The translations under genes were made by a program, and so were the position numbers. Below the pieces are notes generated by a model. The model did not search any database, was not told the origin of the DNA, and saw nothing but the letters and a program-made list of their open reading frames with translations. Positions 63,562 through 64,000 of a stretch of 64,000 nucleotides of DNA are shown here, one piece after another (position 1 is the stretch's first letter; each line of letters begins with the position of its first letter). The stretch comes from Sphingomonas sp. SORGH_AS_0879 (GTDB lineage Bacteria > Pseudomonadota > Alphaproteobacteria > Sphingomonadales > Sphingomonadaceae). The DNA lies in contig NZ_JAUTBJ010000001.1 in NCBI RefSeq assembly GCF_030819175.1, forward strand, positions 49,185 through 113,184, in the 5' to 3' direction.

Positions 63562-64000
63562 GCCTGGTCGCCAGCACGCTCGGGGTCGGGCGTTCGACGG
63601 TGTACGACCGCCTGACGGGAACCACCAGGACGCGCGGGCCGTACGCCAAGGCCGACGACACGGATCTGCTGCCCTGCATTCGCCAGATCGCCGCGCAACG
63701 GCCAACATACGGCTACCGCCGCATCGCGGCGGTCCTCAATCGGCAGCGGCGCGCCGAAGGACTTGCGCCGGTCAACCACAAGCGCGTCTACCGCATCATG
63801 GCGGCGGACCGCCTGCTGCTGGCGCGGCGCTACGCCGAGCGAGCCGACTATGGGCATGACGGCGTCGTAGTGACGATCCGCTCGAACCTGCGCTGGTGCT
63901 CCGACGGCTTCGAGTTCACCTGCTGGAACGGTGAGGTCGTGCGCGGTGCCTTCATCATCGACGCCCATGACCGCGAGATCATCTCGTGGCGCGCGGTTGC
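63516..64000 (+). CDS. IS3-family OrfB (copy B), partial at the window edge
   Basis: Open reading frame in -1 relative to orfA, without a stop to the window end. After the slip it reads SELAHALAAAGDYPVSLVAS, then RPTYGYRRIAAVLNRQRR and HKRVYRIMAADRLLLARRY, ending near the first catalytic Asp (FIIDAHDREIISWRAV). IS2/IS51-like subgroup. Incomplete only because the window ends. Confidence 0.85.

Larger units (their letters stand above)
63108..64000 (+). mobile_element. Second IS3-family element (copy B), runs off the window
   Basis: Starts TGAACTGGCCCCCATTTCGA, the TGAACT-type IS3 end, inside orfB of the other IS3 element. It has the two-frame orfA/orfB layout with an A7G slippery run at 63510-63517. 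Its right end is outside the window. Confidence 0.8.

Overview
The window looks like part of a large replicon, plausibly a plasmid or chromid, of a sphingomonad (Alphaproteobacteria, Sphingomonadaceae). The basis is high GC, five TonB-dependent receptors, GC-rich hairpin repeats between genes, and a plasmid-type ParA with an N-terminal helix-turn-helix domain. No rRNA, tRNA or CRISPR array was seen. Family names come from motif recognition only; no database search was possible.

Layout. 0-1.6 kb: partition region with parA (minus strand), two copies of a perfect 16-bp parS-like palindrome upstream of it, and a small dyad plus a long hairpin downstream. 1.6-4.5 kb: a MerR regulator diverging from a glutaredoxin-MauE fusion, then an ABC1/UbiB-family kinase. 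4.5-14.8 kb: a probable phosphate-scavenging island with TonB receptor + secreted phosphatase, TonB receptor + lipoprotein phytase, and a third TonB receptor on the other strand. Each of these three units is preceded by 11-bp-periodic, Pho-box-like repeats. 14.9-19.8 kb: two glycosyltransferases and a GH43 glycosidase. 19.9-21.1 kb: a Fic protein. 21.2-26.9 kb: a TetR / TonB receptor / flavin monooxygenase / MFS cluster. 27-30.9 kb: a PepSY protein, a siderophore-type TonB receptor and a DUF2946-like protein. 31-33.9 kb: two membrane proteins, then a divergent SDR/TetR pair around a 16-bp palindrome. 34-36.8 kb: TadG/TadE-like pseudopilin genes without the rest of a Tad system. 37-40.4 kb: an esterase, a purine nucleoside permease-like gene and small unknown genes.

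40.4-64 kb is a mobile-element region. A Tn3-family transposon (one 38-bp end and tnpA visible) carries, just upstream of tnpA, a complete 4.87-kb Tn5053/Tn402-like transposon with matching ends, tniA, tniB, a very short tniQ, a res-like region, and a serine resolvase fused to a HEAT-like domain. Its right end abuts a decapitated IS3 copy. Then follow an unknown gene, an IS110 remnant, a roughly 9-kb autotransporter adhesin with an AT-rich promoter, and a mosaic of IS256, IS481, ISNCY, GFA-gene and IS3 fragments running off the right edge.

Six genes are broken by single-base length changes in mono-nucleotide runs (parA, the third TonB receptor, TadG-like, the nucleoside permease, Tn3 tnpA, the autotransporter), and a seventh gene (the flavin monooxygenase) has a similar problem at its start. 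This pattern suggests long-read homopolymer errors at least as strongly as real pseudogenes, so these loci should be treated as possibly intact.
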